This document shows positions 43,741-55,651 of a stretch of 64,000 nt of DNA, in pieces. The first letter of the stretch is position 1; each line of letters opens with the position of its first letter. Under the pieces are notes generated by a model. The model worked only from the letters and a program-made list of their open reading frames with translations. It was not told where the DNA came from and searched no databases. The DNA comes from Adiantum capillus-veneris. Taxonomy: Eukaryota > Streptophyta > Polypodiopsida > Polypodiales > Pteridaceae. A program made the translations under genes and the position numbers. Location of the stretch: the NCBI GenBank assembly GCA_014529385.2, contig CM043944.1:64010248-64074247 (forward strand), written 5' to 3'.

Positions 43741-45130
43741 CTTTCTGTCTAACCAATGAACATTCCTACCATTATGATCATTCGATGCACAAATGCTACG
43801 AATGGTAGTCATACGATAAGAGGGAGTGAAGATCTCATCAAAATCAATGGGGCCTTTCTCTTGAATACCCTTTTGCCATGATTCTAGTCTCATAGTTCTC
43901 GACACTACCAACAAGCTTACACTTTAACTTGAAAACTCAGTTAGTACCAATTGACTTTTTTCTAAAAGGAAAGACCATGTTTCATTCTTCACAATACCAT
44001 CATACTCGTACTACAATATAGACAACTAGTTTTTTGAATATTGTGCTTCATCAAATGACAAAGATTCTTCCCCATCATATATACTAGACACATGTACCCC
44101 CAAATTTTTATCATGTAAGATTGGCACCAGCCATTTTGGCATAGCTCTAGCCCATTCATTTTCAACCCTATCCTCATCAATTATGACTTGTAAATTTTCA
44201 TAAAAAATGGTGGATCTTTGACGTCATTTGAAACCTGCATATATGGTGCACATTTACCTCATTAGTTCATACTCCCCCCATTGAATAGCGGCAACAATAT
44301 ATCATATACATTCTATGAGCTCATATATGTCAAATTGTACATGCTTTCAGGGGATAAACTGGATCTTCCACAAAAAAACATATTGATTGATCAAAATATG
44401 GTTCATCAATAGTTTATACAACATATAGCCATTACTTTCTAGACCATAGATGACAAAAATATAATCTATGGCCTTATCATCCAACTTTTATACACTATTG
44501 TTGAGGCACCAAAAGCATAAGACAAGCAACCAAACACACACAATTGACCAAAAGATGGCTTCTTAAACCTTTTGGTGTTTGAAGAAGCAGCAGTTGCAAG
44601 CGGTAGGCTTGTTACCTAGAAAGCATTGGAGGTGACAACAATGGTATTCTTTTTTATTAAGCCATAAATGCCTATTCAACAACACTGTGCTTAGCCCTAT
44701 TTTGAATTTGTTGGGCCTCTTGCAACAATAAAGAGACAAGACCATACAAATTCAAATATTTAGGTCTATTTTTCTTTACCATAAGCCTAAACACAAAGGC
44801 AAAAATTTGATAAGAATTTGGCAAAGCATCATGAACTGCTTGCACAAGGGTACTAGCATGAACAACCTCACCAATGGAGATTAACTGCTAATTTATATAT
44901 TTAATCTTTGTAAGTAATACATCCCGATCCTCCTCCTTGTGCATAACCTTGAACTCTAGCTCTTTATGTAGGCAAGAAAATTTTGCCAAATTATGACCTG
45001 CATACAAAGAAGACAATGTGTCCCATGAATGTTTTGTTGTTTGTGTTAAGCAAACATGTGGAATGCTTGCACATCCTTGGTATCCCAAAATTTTTTCTTA
45101 GTAATATGCAAACCAGCTCTAATAGTAGAA
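43741..45130 (-). mobile_element. Copia relic C2 (gag to RT start), Copia A/B family
   Basis: Minus strand: gag (45088-44900: TTKHSWDTLSSLYAGHNLAK, LHKELEFKVMHKEED) matches Copia A/B gag. Then come a gap, pre-RT linker pieces (44180-43989) and an RT start (43914-43732: IDFDEIFTPSYRMTTIRSIC). Protease, integrase core and most of the RT are missing. It is heavily broken. Confidence 0.65.
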
Positions 45131-45159
45131 TTGTTAAAACCTACACCATCATCATATCC

Positions 45160-46150
45160 TATCATTATGAGTAGTGAACCATTCTCGATTAGGAATAACA
45201 TGAAAAGATGCACCAGAATCCAAAATTCAAAATCCAATAGTGGGTGAATGATATATCTTTTCTCATAAAAAAAAATATAGGTGAAAAACAAGAAAATAAT
45301 ATATCCCTATCATCACTCGTGACAACATTTATCTCCTGTATCCTAACCTTGCCCTAGTACTCTATCTTGTCATCCTCATTTCTTTTGTGTTTTCCACTTA
45401 TAGTAGTTCTTTTGTATATGAACCTTCTTTCCATAGTAAATTTAGTAAGGTTACTTATCTCGATACTTACTACCATGTCCACAAGATTTACTACAATCAC
45501 GAGACTACCCCCTAAACTAGTTTCTCCACTATCAATAGTGAGGTTGGCAATTTTCTTGGTTTGATCCATAGACTTCCATCTAATCTCCTCAGAAATTAAG
45601 TTTCTTTGGTATGAATTACTGACAGGTATAACATTTGTATCCCATGTTGAAGGCAATGAAGACTTCCATCTAATCTCCTAAAAAATTAAGTTTCTTTGGT
45701 ACAAATTACTGATAGGTATAACGTTTGCATCCCATGTTGAAGAATTATAGATTCTCTTCCTCATCCAAGTTCAACTTTTGAGCCTCTAACTAGATGAAAA
45801 TTACATTGAAATCATTCAAATGAGATGCAAATGTGCTACCTTCTTTCATCCTCAAATTGAAGCTTGTCACTTCATAAATAGACCTTATTCATAGTAGCTT
45901 TCTTCTCAAAAGTGTTATAAAGATTTTCCATAAATACATAGTAATTCTCACCTTAATCACATTGAAATGAACAGAATCTGCCAAGTGAACTCTAATCATA
46001 AACTTAGCCAATGCATCTAACTCAAGCCAATCCTCATCCAAACATGGTAGCAAGTTTAGATCACAAGCTAAACAACAAGGTTAAATGATTTTCTTGGACA
46101 AGAACAAATTAGTTTTGTTCTAAAAATTGCTACCATTGAACTTACATTAA
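45160..46150 (-). mobile_element. Second copia lineage relic (gag and protease start)
   Basis: Minus-strand pieces read FWILVHLFM-like and ASFHVIP-type protease sequence near 45200-45270 (matching the common copia WILDSGASxH motif in degraded form), a Lys-rich zinc-knuckle region (45656-45354), and gag with LADSVHFNVIKVR, RMKEGSTFASHLNDFNVIF and QLEAQKLNL (about 45960-45770). It is distinct from Copia A/B gag. A 90-bp tandem duplication lies at 45571-45750. No LTR was found. Confidence 0.55.
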
Positions 46151-47166
46151 TGCGCTTTATTTAATGCAAAACCTACCAAATTCTATTACGAGATTATGAA
46201 AAACTCAAGACATAATTTTGACAAAGTTCTCATAGTTTTTGGACAACATCTTAACAAAAAATGCTAGAAAATGCATGAACCAATAGTCAAAACTATGGTA
46301 AGAACTCTCGTAAATATTCAACATAGCTTTTGGTAGTAAACAGACACTATGTCAGCCAAAAAACTATGATAGGCACATAAACTACGACAAAGATCTGACC
46401 AAATTTAGGTAGAGGTTTGAGAGTATTTGGAAAAAATCTCAAATCCTAATATCAGACAATGTATCACAACATGGGCATAAAAAGATTCTAACATGACTCA
46501 AAACTAGTGTCAAGCCAACTTGACTATTGAGCACTTAATCCCATCTATATATGTCCTATAATGAGGTTGCAATAAGAAAACCTCTAGTAACCAAATCCAC
46601 CTCGCACTAGGTAACCAGGGCTCCAATGATCATCCTCAATTAAAAATTCTTATCAAGACCCTCACAAAGGGCTATGTAGACACAACTCAAGGCTCACTGC
46701 CATAACTAGAAATGCAAGAAATTAACAGGGACTACATGTGCCTACAAGGCACATGTGCTTATAAGGCAATATCCCCAAACTTCGTAAGTAAGCACAAGAA
46801 ATCTGGACCAAACCACTACTAACAATAAAAAATCAAAGTTCATATCACATATGCAAGAGTCTCAAGTTGGCATTGATCTCACAACCATAAAATGACATCA
46901 ACAAGACTGTCAAATTACCCATTGTACATAAATTGAATCAATAGAGTAGATAGACTGGCATAAGACAAATGGATGGTCTTCAAAATCATGACCATAAAAA
47001 GATAACAACTCCCAAAAACATGCTTGGGTAACCAAAATGATTCACTTCTACTTTCTTTGGTACAATAAATAACCAATACACATCAATACACAACAAAGTG
47101 GGTTCTTCTGAGGGCCTTTGGTACTATACAAATGTTTCCCCATGAAACAGAATAGCATTTAAGAGC
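46151..47166. other. Non-coding stretch left of Gypsy C
   Basis: AT-rich with no supported gene. Near its right end (47053-47120) it contains 'ctttggtacaataaa' and 'cctttggtactatacaaatg', the same motif that fills 61323-62830, so Gypsy C appears to have inserted in that repeat region. Confidence 0.5.
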
Positions 47167-47171
47167 CGGAC
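47167..47171 (+). repeat. Left target-site duplication of Gypsy C (CGGAC)
   Basis: Identical to 61318-61322 immediately after the 3' LTR. Confidence 0.92.
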
Positions 47172-48763
47172 TGTCATAATAATCAATATCTAATTCTCCG
47201 AAATGATTTTCTCATATTAAACTGATCATTTAATGTGGGGAAGGCCAGGGGAGAAAAAGCTAGAATATTGGTTAAGCTAGCAGACCGGCCACAGTAGGGA
47301 TCCAAAGGAGGGAAAATAGGGATCCAAAGGGGGGGTCATCTGCAAAAGATCCATGTGCAACAATGGGCTAAAAAGACCCTAAGATTCAGCCCATTAAGAC
47401 TTCCAAAATGCTAAGGTTCCAAAATTCAAAGGTTGTGTCCAAAGGTCAACCCTAGGGAAAATTGGATGCTTTGTGTGTGCCCTAAAAGTCTTTGCACATC
47501 CCTACATGGGAGGGGGCGAGCCCTAAAGGTAGGGGATGAGAGAGAAATCCACACACATACACACAGGCTCCCTTTACACAAAGGGAATGAGGGACACATG
47601 TCAGCTCCCTAGGCCAGATGCCCACAAGGTGTGCCCAATTTCTATTGGATGACCCTTGAAGTGGACCAATGAGAATTAAGCTAGAGTAAATCTAGTTTAA
47701 TTAATTTAAAAACATTTAATAAAATAAACCAATGAGAATTAAGTCTCCTAGAAGACTATTGGGTAGTCTCCCAAGGGGTCCAATGAGCATTCAGGAGCCC
47801 CATGGCTTGCCTGATTCCTATTGGCGAGGAGGCAAAGGGGTCCAATGAGAGTTTAGTTTAATTATTTAATTACCTAAAGCTCTCACAAAAGGGGAAAGGG
47901 GGACACATGTCAGAAGGCTATCACTCATGATGCTTAATTGTAATTGGATTGACTTGGGGAGGGCCAATGAGGCTTCAGCAAGAGCAATTAGCAAGAGGGC
48001 TCGCCCAAGAGAGAGAGGGGGCTGATTTTTGCAAGGCATTATCACACACACACACACACACTCACACAAGCTCATGTGTGAAGAAAGAGAAGACTATCTC
48101 TACCAAGCTTTAAACGAGAACTCATCACCTACTCCAAGCTTGTGAGATAGAAGCCTACATCAACACTCTCTTGGCATGTGGATGAAAATCCAACCAAGAG
48201 CCAAGCTTCAATGCATGCTCATCTCCTCTACCAAGCTAATTACTAAGCTAAGCTATGCTAGATATGAGTGATTATGTGAGGAGATGTACATCTTTCTCGT
48301 AAGATACTCCTTCTTCCTCTCAATCTACTCTCATACCCTGCTAGCTCTCACCATCTTCGAAGGTGTGTGAGGTCTTGGGTCTGAGAACAGGGATAATTCA
48401 AGTTGTGTTTGTTAAGTGTTTTGCTTAGTGCATGAAGTTTCCATCTTCATTGCACTAGCTAGTCTTGAAGGAACACAAAGAATTGTATTGTACAATGTCT
48501 CTCTTGATGGGAGAAACCATAATACAAAGCCTTTTGGAGGGGGGACCGGCTCCATGAAAATCCGGTCCTGAACTGTTGTCAATAGCTTAATTTCTCTCTT
48601 TTGAAAGTATTGTCGATGCTATCTAACTAGGTGTTATGCTTTTTGTTTCTCTCTCCACCCAAGCACTCTTGTAATTCTCATTAGGAATCTATTCTAATGA
48701 AATGACCACTATGTTCATGCTAATTTCCGCTACACATAAGTTATTAGGCCATTAAAGGTTACA
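47172..48763 (+). repeat. Gypsy C 5' LTR (1592 bp)
   Basis: Begins TGTCATAATAATC and ends GGTTACA. Highly similar to 59665-61317. The 61-bp length difference is almost entirely the (AC)n tract (about 19 bp here, about 79 bp in the 3' copy). It holds ten CCAAT/ATTGG boxes between 47635 and 47968, eight of them in four convergent pairs, and an AG/CT-rich region before the downstream end. Confidence 0.93.
47635..47968 (+). promoter_or_regulatory. Iterated convergent ATTGG/CCAAT modules in the Gypsy C LTR
   Basis: ATTGG at 47644, 47758, 47820 and 47943 is each followed 22, 22, 22 and 21 bp later by CCAAT at 47666, 47780, 47842 and 47964. Every CCAAT is followed by GAG. Two extra CCAAT lie at 47635 and 47729. 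CCAAT is the core site for NF-Y. The same four pairs with the same spacing are present in the 3' LTR (60137/60159, 60251/60273, 60313/60335, 60436/60457). I infer a U3 enhancer. Confidence 0.65.
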
Positions 48764-48764
48764 T

Positions 48765-48778
48765 TGGTATCAAAGCTC
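48765..48778 (+). promoter_or_regulatory. Gypsy C primer-binding site
   Basis: TGGTATCAAAGCTC lies one base after the 5' LTR. It matches the initiator tRNA-Met primer sequence TGGTATCAGAGC except for A in place of G at the ninth base. Confidence 0.85.
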
Positions 48779-49180
48779 AAGGTTTCTCTTTTCTTGCTTA
48801 AGAAGGGAGGTCCTCAAGCTAGCTACAAATGGTTGGTATTATGAATTGCCTGTGAGTAAGTAGAATAGGGATTTTTCAGCCTTGCAGTGCGCCTGCCTTC
48901 GTGTAGTTAACGGGGCATCACCGTCGAGAGCTATGGTCTTAATAGTGGAGTCCTACGGGGCTTGCCTACGGCTTAACCACTATTGAGCTATTAGAAGCTT
49001 GACAGGAGCCGGTGCTGTTTTGGTGTCGAAAGACCCTCTCTTCTATTCCTTGCAATTAATGGTATTCGAGCCGCGGGTACAATAGCTTGAGTTCTTTTTC
49101 TAAAGGGGTAAAGAGGAGTAGCAACTAGGGCTTGAAGTGCCAAAGTACACCTAAAAAGTTTACACCTAAAAGTTGTTAGA

Positions 49181-50473
49181 ATGGCTGACAATAGTAAAGA
49201 GAGTGAAATTAATGTTGATAACTTTGATTTTGCTCATGAGCAAGCTACTAATGATGCCCCGATGCTTGTTAACTATCTTGTTTCTAGGCTTCAACAAGCC
49301 ATGGGCAATCCATCTCTCCAAAGTGAAGTGCAACGGAAACTCTGTGCTCATGGGATTCTCCAAGCTCACCACCATGACGAGAGAACACCTAGGAAGCCTC
49401 CTTCTGAGACTACCAAAAGAGGTCTCTCTCCGATTCGGGAAGAAGAAGAGAATCCATATGAAGGGCTCAAGAATTTACTTCTTGATGATGCATCTCCTTC
49501 CCAAAGGAGAACTCAAGAGCCTCCACCGAAGGAATGAGAAAGAAGCGAGTCTCCTGCCACCTCGGCGGAGATGGCTCCACGAAGACGGCGGGCTAAACGC
49601 TCTCCATCACCACCAAAGCGGAGAAGACCATCACACTCTTCTCCACGCCATAATTCAAAGAGGGATGATAAAAAGCAAGAGAAGAAAATAGCGAGAAAGA
49701 GGACACCCTCTTCTCCATCTTCTTCATCCTCTTCCTCTTATGAAAGCTATGGTGAAGACGACAAAGATCAAGACAAGAAAAAGGCGAGAAAGAGGTCATC
49801 CTCTTCTCCACCTTCTTCAAATTCTTCACCTTCTGAACAAAGTGATGGTGCAACCTTTGAACCATAAAAAAGAAGAGGCCATAGGAAATCCTATGCCGCA
49901 TGGAAGAGGTCGTCCAAGTTGAAGAAATTCAAAGAGGGAGGGAAGAGCATCTCTTTCCTTACCTATGATGGTACCTTAGGTGCTACGGACAAAGTCTTGG
50001 CCTTTATCCAACAATTCGATGCGGCGTTTGGAGATGAGGGCTTCACGGAGTCCTCTAAGCTATGCCATGTAGCTATGCACTTTCAAAAGTCCGCCAGACA
50101 ATGGTGGTCTAGCCTACGAGCCAACGGTGAAGCTCCACGAACATGGAAAGCTTTAAGAGCTTCCATTATGAAGCGGTTTTTGGCCACCGATGCCAAAGAC
50201 AAAGTACTCACCGAATGGAGAAGCTTAAAGCTCTCTCCCAATGAATCTATCCACAAATATGTAGACAAGTTTTGGGACCTACAACTCAAAGCCACTGTCT
50301 TCAAAAAGTTGGATTTTGGAGAGCAAAAGCAACAATTTTGTGCGGGCTTAACCGAAGAAATGGCGGAGTATGTCAACTCCCAAAGACCACGTACCATATC
50401 GGCGGTAATACACCACACTATGGTCGCCTCTCGAATCAATTTCCAAACGGGGGCAAAAAGAAATAATAAGCCC
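49181..50473 (+). pseudogene. Gypsy C gag (first part), with an Arg/Ser-rich linker and two stops
   Basis: The ATG at 49181 opens one frame to the Copia B insertion point, interrupted by TGA at 49535-49537 and TAA at 49865-49867. Residues 1-118 are acidic/helical (NYLVSRLQQAMGNPSLQSEV). The middle (49571-49867) is a basic, Ser-rich tract (PRRRRAKRSPSPPKRRRPS, KKARKRSSSSPPSSNSS) resembling RS domains. From 49919 comes the retrotrans-gag capsid domain (FIQQFDAAFGDEGFTESSKL, HFQKSARQWWSSLRA, LKLSPNESIHKYVDKFWDLQ, FCAGLTEEMAEYV). The ORF tail after 50473 is Copia LTR sequence. Gag forms the particle. Confidence 0.88.
50469..50473 (+). repeat. Left target-site duplication of Copia B (AGCCC)
   Basis: Identical to 55652-55656. 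Ignoring the element and one copy of the repeat, the Gypsy C gag frame is continuous across the site. Confidence 0.94.
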
Positions 50474-50700
50474 TGTTGGAATTAGGGTTGCAGAGAAACA
50501 CACACAGCTTGGAGAAGACGAAGGAAGCTCAAGGCACACAATAGAGAGTGTGTTACTTAGTGTGCAATGGAAAGATAGATAGCCCTAGAGTGATGGGCGT
50601 ATATATAATGCACGGGGGAAAAAACCTCCTAAAGAGGGAAAAAATGCCCCGGCGGTCCTAGTGTGTTCACACACATCACTACCACATGTATATGGTAACA
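50474..50700 (-). repeat. Copia B 3' LTR (227 bp)
   Basis: In plus coordinates it begins TGTTGGAATTAGG and ends GGTAACA. It is followed by the polypurine tract complement (50701-50711). A TATA-like 'gtatatataatg' lies at about 50600-50611. Confidence 0.94.
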
Positions 50701-50775
50701 AATCCCCCCTGGAGTGATGCGGTGAACGAGAGCTGGCACATGAGTAAAGGGAAGTGCCATGCCCTGAGGACAGGA

Positions 50776-51201
50776 TCAGTCCACAAAGGGGAGTAAGCCC
50801 AAAGCTTTGCGGAAAGCTTCAAGCTTATCACGAGACAATGCCTTTGTGAAAAGATCTGCAAGGTTGTCCTGTGTTGGCACATAAGCCAAGCTGATCTCTC
50901 CTGCTGAGAGCCTCTCCCTGACATAGTGGTAATGCACCTCAATGTGCTTTGTGCGAGCATGAAAAACTGGGTTCCTCGCAACTGCCAATGCGCTCTGATT
51001 GTCAGTGTAGATAGTGCTGGCAGTGTCCTGTCCAACACCCAAGTCAGCCATAAGGCGTCTGAGCCATACACACTCAACCGTAGCTGTGAAGACTGCCCTG
51101 TACTCAGCCTCACAACTCGAAGTGGCCACAGTAGGTTCCTTCTTGCTCAACCATGATATACATGAACTGCCAAGCATGAAACAAAAACCACTTGTGGACA
51201 C
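50776..51201 (-). pseudogene. Copia B RNase H
   Basis: Nearly identical to the Copia A domain: SSCEAEYRA, TIYTDNQSALAVARNP, HIEVHYHYVRERL and YVPTQDNLADLFTKAL, ending PFVD. It is separated from the RT by a TGA (51202-51204) at the same codon as in Copia A. Confidence 0.94.
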
Positions 51202-53484
51202 TCACATGTCAAAACAACCAGCCCAATCTGAGTCCGAAAAAGCATGTAAGTCTGGCGGCAATGATCCCCCCTTGGGATAAAACAAGCCAAGATGTAAAGT
51301 GCCACTAAGGTAGCGGAAAATCCTCTTGACAGCCTGCCAATGCTTAGACCCTGGGCTATGCATAAATCTGCTGACCTGCGAGACTGCAAACTGAATATCT
51401 GGCCTCGTGTTGCATACATAAATGAGGCAGCCAACAGCAGTTTGGTAAAGAGTGACATCAGCAGGATCGCCAACATCATGTAGACTCAACTTCAAACCTG
51501 TTTCCATGGGAGTGGCAATAGGTTTGCAATCCTCAAGTCCAAACTTACATAGCAATGTCTCTATGTAACTTTTCTGACACAAGGCAATACCACCATCACA
51601 CTGCTTAAACTGTATACCCAAGTAATGATGCAACAGCCCCAAATCTTTCATCTTGAAAGTAGCATTCAAATCAGCCTTAAATTCAGCAATATGTCTCTCA
51701 TTTGGTCCAGTGATCAGCAAATCATCGACATAAAGAACCACAATGAGAAGTACATCACCCTCACGCTTTACATACAATGTGCTTTCTGTTGGACTGTTAC
51801 GAAAGCCTCGTTTAACCAAATGAGTGTCAGCTTTCTCATACCAAGCACGAGCAGATTGCTTCAACCCATACAAAGACTTCTTACATCTGCACACTTTGTC
51901 CTCTTGTCCTTTTATGACAAAACTGCGAGGCTGCGTTACATAAACTTCCTCAAATATGTCACCATTCAAGAAAGCGGTAACAATGTCTGATTGATGTACA
52001 TCCCAACCAAAATGAGCTGCCAATGCACATAGAAAACGGATAGTAGTCATACGACAAGTGGGAGCAAAAGTCTCTTCATAATCAATGCCTTTTTGTTGTG
52101 CATAACCCTTTGCATCAAGTCGAGCCTTATGGCGATCGATCTCACCATCCGGCTTGTGTTTCAACTTGTAAACCCACTTCGTACCAATGGCCTTTTTGCC
52201 AGGAGGCAAATCACATAAAGTCCATGTGTCATTCTCTACAAGTGCATCATATTCTGATTTCATGGCAGCAATCCAATTTTCTGAATTCTGTGCTTCATCA
52301 AAAGACAGAGGCTCCTCAACATCATGTAAACTAGACACAGCCAAACCATAACAATCTGATGCATAAGATGCATGGCGAGAGCCTGAACGAGTACGACTAG
52401 ATAAAGGTGCATCCAATTTACTGTCACGCAAAGTGTGCACCAGCCATTTTGGCATACCTCTAGCCTGCTCATTTTCAGCCCTTTCCTCATCAAGTACATC
52501 ATGTACATGTGCATCAGTAATAGGCTGTTCTAAAACATTTTCAAAAACCCCCAGAGGCTGTACATTTGCCTCATTGGAACTTACATTCGTATTTCCACCA
52601 CTGAAAAGAGGCAACAAAGTGTGATAAATGTCCTGTGAGCTTACATTACTGTCTCTAGTACATGACAGCAAGGGCTGAACAGAGTCTTCCACAAACACTA
52701 CATCCCGTGAAACCAGAATACGTTTTGTTTGCGGATGATACAACCTGTAACCTTTGCTTTCAGCACTATAACCAACAAAAATACATTTGACAGCCTTATC
52801 ATCCAATTTTCTGCGCTGCACTTGTGGCACCAAAGCATATGCCAAACAACCAAAAACACGCATGTGCTCAATAGAAGGTTTTCTATCATGCCATGCTTTA
52901 TATGGAGTAATAGACAGCAAAGCTTTCGTAGGACACCTGTTAAGTACATAAGTGGCACACATGATGGCCTCAAGCCAAAAAGAATGCGGCAAAGCTTGAC
53001 TTTTGACCATACATCGTGCCATTTCCGTTAGTGACCTATTTTTCCTCTCAGCAACACCATTTTGCTGAGGTGTATAAGGCACTGTACATTGGTGTTTTAT
53101 CCCACGACTAGCCAGAAATGCATTAAATTCATGAGACATATACTCCCCCCCTCGATCGGAACGGAGGGTGCCCATAGTACATTTTGAGATATTTTCAGCC
53201 ATAGCCAAAAATTGTTTGAAGCACATAAAAACTTCGGACTTCGCTTTAAGCGGAAATACCCATGCATGCCTGGAGTAATCATCAATGAAAGTCACGAAGT
53301 ACAGGTAATTGCCCAAGGACGGAGTTTGCATGGGCCCACAAACATCACTATGCACAAGCTGCAACCTGCATGTGGCCCTAACTGAACCATCCTTTGGAAA
53401 CTTAGAACGCTGCATTTTACCCAGAATACAGCCTTCACAAACATGTTTGACAGGTGCTTCAAGAGGCGGCAAAGAAGCAACCAT
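51202..53484 (-). pseudogene. Copia B integrase and reverse transcriptase
   Basis: 760 uninterrupted codons. Integrase: zinc-finger end CEGCILGK, catalytic Asp in HSDVCGPM, Asp in RSDRGGEY, Glu in NGVAERKNR. Linker. RT: KWVYKLKHKPDGEIDRHKAR, HQSDIVTAFLNGDIFEEVY, KKSLYGLKQSARAWYEK, YVDDLLITG (51721-51732) and SDSDWAGCFDM before the TGA. All catalytic residues are retained. The same frame continues upstream as gag and protease beyond a TAG near 53495. Confidence 0.95.
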
Positions 53485-53691
53485 ATCAGATTTCTACAAA
53501 CACAGCAAACTGGCAAAATTCAGATGACCAAAACGTGCATGCCAAAGTTTTGCATATGAAATAGCCCTTGAATCTACAACAGCATTTGCAAAATTTTGTC
53601 CACACTTGTCATACAAAGTGAGCTTATACAGCCCACGGCACAAAAGCCCAGATGCAACAATTTCATCACCAAAACTGAGATCATGAACTGT

Positions 53692-55062
53692 TCATCTGTT
53701 ATCCACAAATTTGACTACAAGTCCAAGTTTAGCAAGTGCGGATACAGACAAGAGATTCTTCTTGATCCCAGGTACATAAAGTGCATCAACAAGTGTGAAG
53801 GAACTGCCATTAGCAGCAGTGAGCACAATCTTTCCAACTCCCTGAACTGGATAAGAGGCGTTGTTGGCACAAGTGACTGAATTCCCATGAGGGACAGACT
53901 CGAGAGAGGTAAACAATTCACGATGTGAGGTAATGTGCTTTGTAGCACCACTGTCGAAATACCACACATGTGAATCTGCAGCAACTGACAAGCATGCATC
54001 ATGGACAGCAGGATTGTAAGTGCACTCTGCGCTAAAAGCCCATTCTGCATCAACATCAGCATCACAATCTCCTTTCACAGAAGACTCAACAATGGCTGCA
54101 TTTGTAGTGGAACCAGCATTTGCAGTGGAACCACCCTCTTTCTTCTTAGCCTCTTTGGCCTTCAACTTAGGACACGACTTGATCAAGTGATCATTGGCTT
54201 TACAATAATGGCAACGCATCTTCTTTTTGCCCTTATCACCAGAATTGCCAGACGAAGTGCTGCCAGCAGAAGCATTAGGAACAGAATTTTTGCCACTCGC
54301 AGCAGAACCATAAGAAGTGGCTGCATTACTGTTACCACCCTTTCTTTGAGAAGCAATAAAAGCCTGTTCAACTGCATGCTGCCTAGTCCTGTTTTTTCTA
54401 GAAAGTGACTCTTGCAACAGCAATGTGCATAATGCATCAAACTTGACAACATCAGGATTTCCTTGGGTCATCAGTCTCCAAGTACTAGCAAAAGTCTGGT
54501 AGGAATCTGGTAAGGCATCAAGAACAGTCTGCACAAGGGAACTGTCCAAAATGACTTCACCTGCAGAAATGAGTTGCTCATTGATATCCTTGACACTAGC
54601 AAGGAAAGTGTCCATATCATCTTCCTCATGCATAATCTTCGACTCTAGCTCTTTACGCAGCAAAGCAATTTTAGCCTCATTGCGGCTTGCATAAAGACCT
54701 GCTAGAATATCCCAAGCCTGTTTTGCAGATTTTGCTGAACGGATGTGAGGAATAATGGTGCGCTTCACAGACAATGAAATCAATGCATGAGCCTGCGCAT
54801 CCTTAACATCCCAACGAGCTTGTTCTGCCGTAGGCAAAACAACTCTAACAGCTACAATCCTTGCAGCAAGACCTGCAACATCCTCAACATCGCCTACATC
54901 TTCAGAACCAGGACGTACATCAATGCCCTGCACAATGTTCCAGACACCTTTTGACACAAGAACATGTTGCATCATATAAGCCCACATAGGGTAGTTGTCC
55001 CCATCCAACCTGTCCTCAGCAGCAAACATCTTGAACACATCTGTGTTGTTGTTGTCAGCCAT
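53692..55062 (-). pseudogene. Copia B gag and protease
   Basis: The ATG at 55062 (context gccATGgta on the complement: accATGgct) begins MADNNNTDVFKMFAAEDRLD. Gag (UBN2-type) is followed by a Gly/Ser-rich linker, zinc knuckle CHYCKANDHLIKSCP (about 54215-54171), and protease WYFDSGATKHIT (about 53970-53935). TGA at 53692-53694 replaces a Cys codon of Copia A. The frame then runs on to the pre-integrase LWHARFGHLNF-type segment and a TAG near 53495 (Gln in Copia A). Confidence 0.93.
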
Positions 55063-55410
55063 GGTAAATGCTGCACCTGATGTGAAAACTGCCCGAAAAT
55101 AGGAGAAATGGAGCGGGAACAACTTGTGCTATATAGCACAAACCGTAGAAGACTATAAGGCACCTGTTATGCAGAAAACGGCACTGACAGAAAATCTGCA
55201 CAAAATGACGAAATAGCTTGTGCAGTACTGCCCGTAGTGGAAATGGAGGCCGAAATGAGCCCAAATCAAAATTCTGAGCAGACCGAGCTCTTCGAGCAAT
55301 CCCAAAATATTTGTCGACCTGCGAACGCTCGCCAAAGCTCACTGAAATCGGAGAAAGTGAGCAGGCGTGTGCTGGAGCAGCTGGCGACTAAGCCCATAAG
55401 GACGTGACCT

Positions 55411-55422
55411 GCTCTGATACCA
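55411..55422 (-). promoter_or_regulatory. Copia B primer-binding site
   Basis: GCTCTGATACCA on plus is the complement of TGGTATCAGAGC, two bases inside the 5' LTR. Same initiator tRNA-Met primer as Copia A. Confidence 0.93.
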
Positions 55423-55424
55423 AT

Positions 55425-55651
55425 AGTTGGAATTAGGGTTGCAGAGAAACACACACAGCTTGGAGAAGACGAAGGAAGCTCGAGGCACAAAATAGAGAGT
55501 GTGTTACTTAGTGTGCAATGGAAAGATAGATAGCCCTAGAGTGATGGGCGTATATATAATGCACGAGGGAAAAAACCTCCTAAAGAGTGAAAAAATGCCC
55601 CGGCGGTCCTAGTGTGTTCACACACATCACTACCACATGTATATGGTAACA
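55425..55651 (-). repeat. Copia B 5' LTR (227 bp)
   Basis: Nearly identical to 50474-50700, with about five differences. One is the inner terminal base (A instead of T at 55425), so this LTR no longer ends in the canonical CA on its inner side. Confidence 0.94.

Larger units (their letters stand above)
50474..55651 (-). mobile_element. Copia B: full-length Ty1/copia element nested in Gypsy C gag (5178 bp)
   Basis: Two 227-bp LTRs (50474-50700, 55425-55651), primer-binding site, polypurine tract and TSD AGCCC. Gag-pol lies in one minus-strand frame from the ATG at 55062 to 50776, broken by only three stops: TGA 53692-53694, TAG near 53495, and TGA 51202-51204. The LTRs differ at about five of 227 positions, so this is a younger insertion than Copia A. 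It is the best preserved copy of this family in the window. Confidence 0.96.

Noticed and set aside
46440-46480. 'ctaatatcagacaatg' as a possible primer-binding site complement
   Set aside because: Too many mismatches to the initiator tRNA-Met complement and no LTR end beside it.
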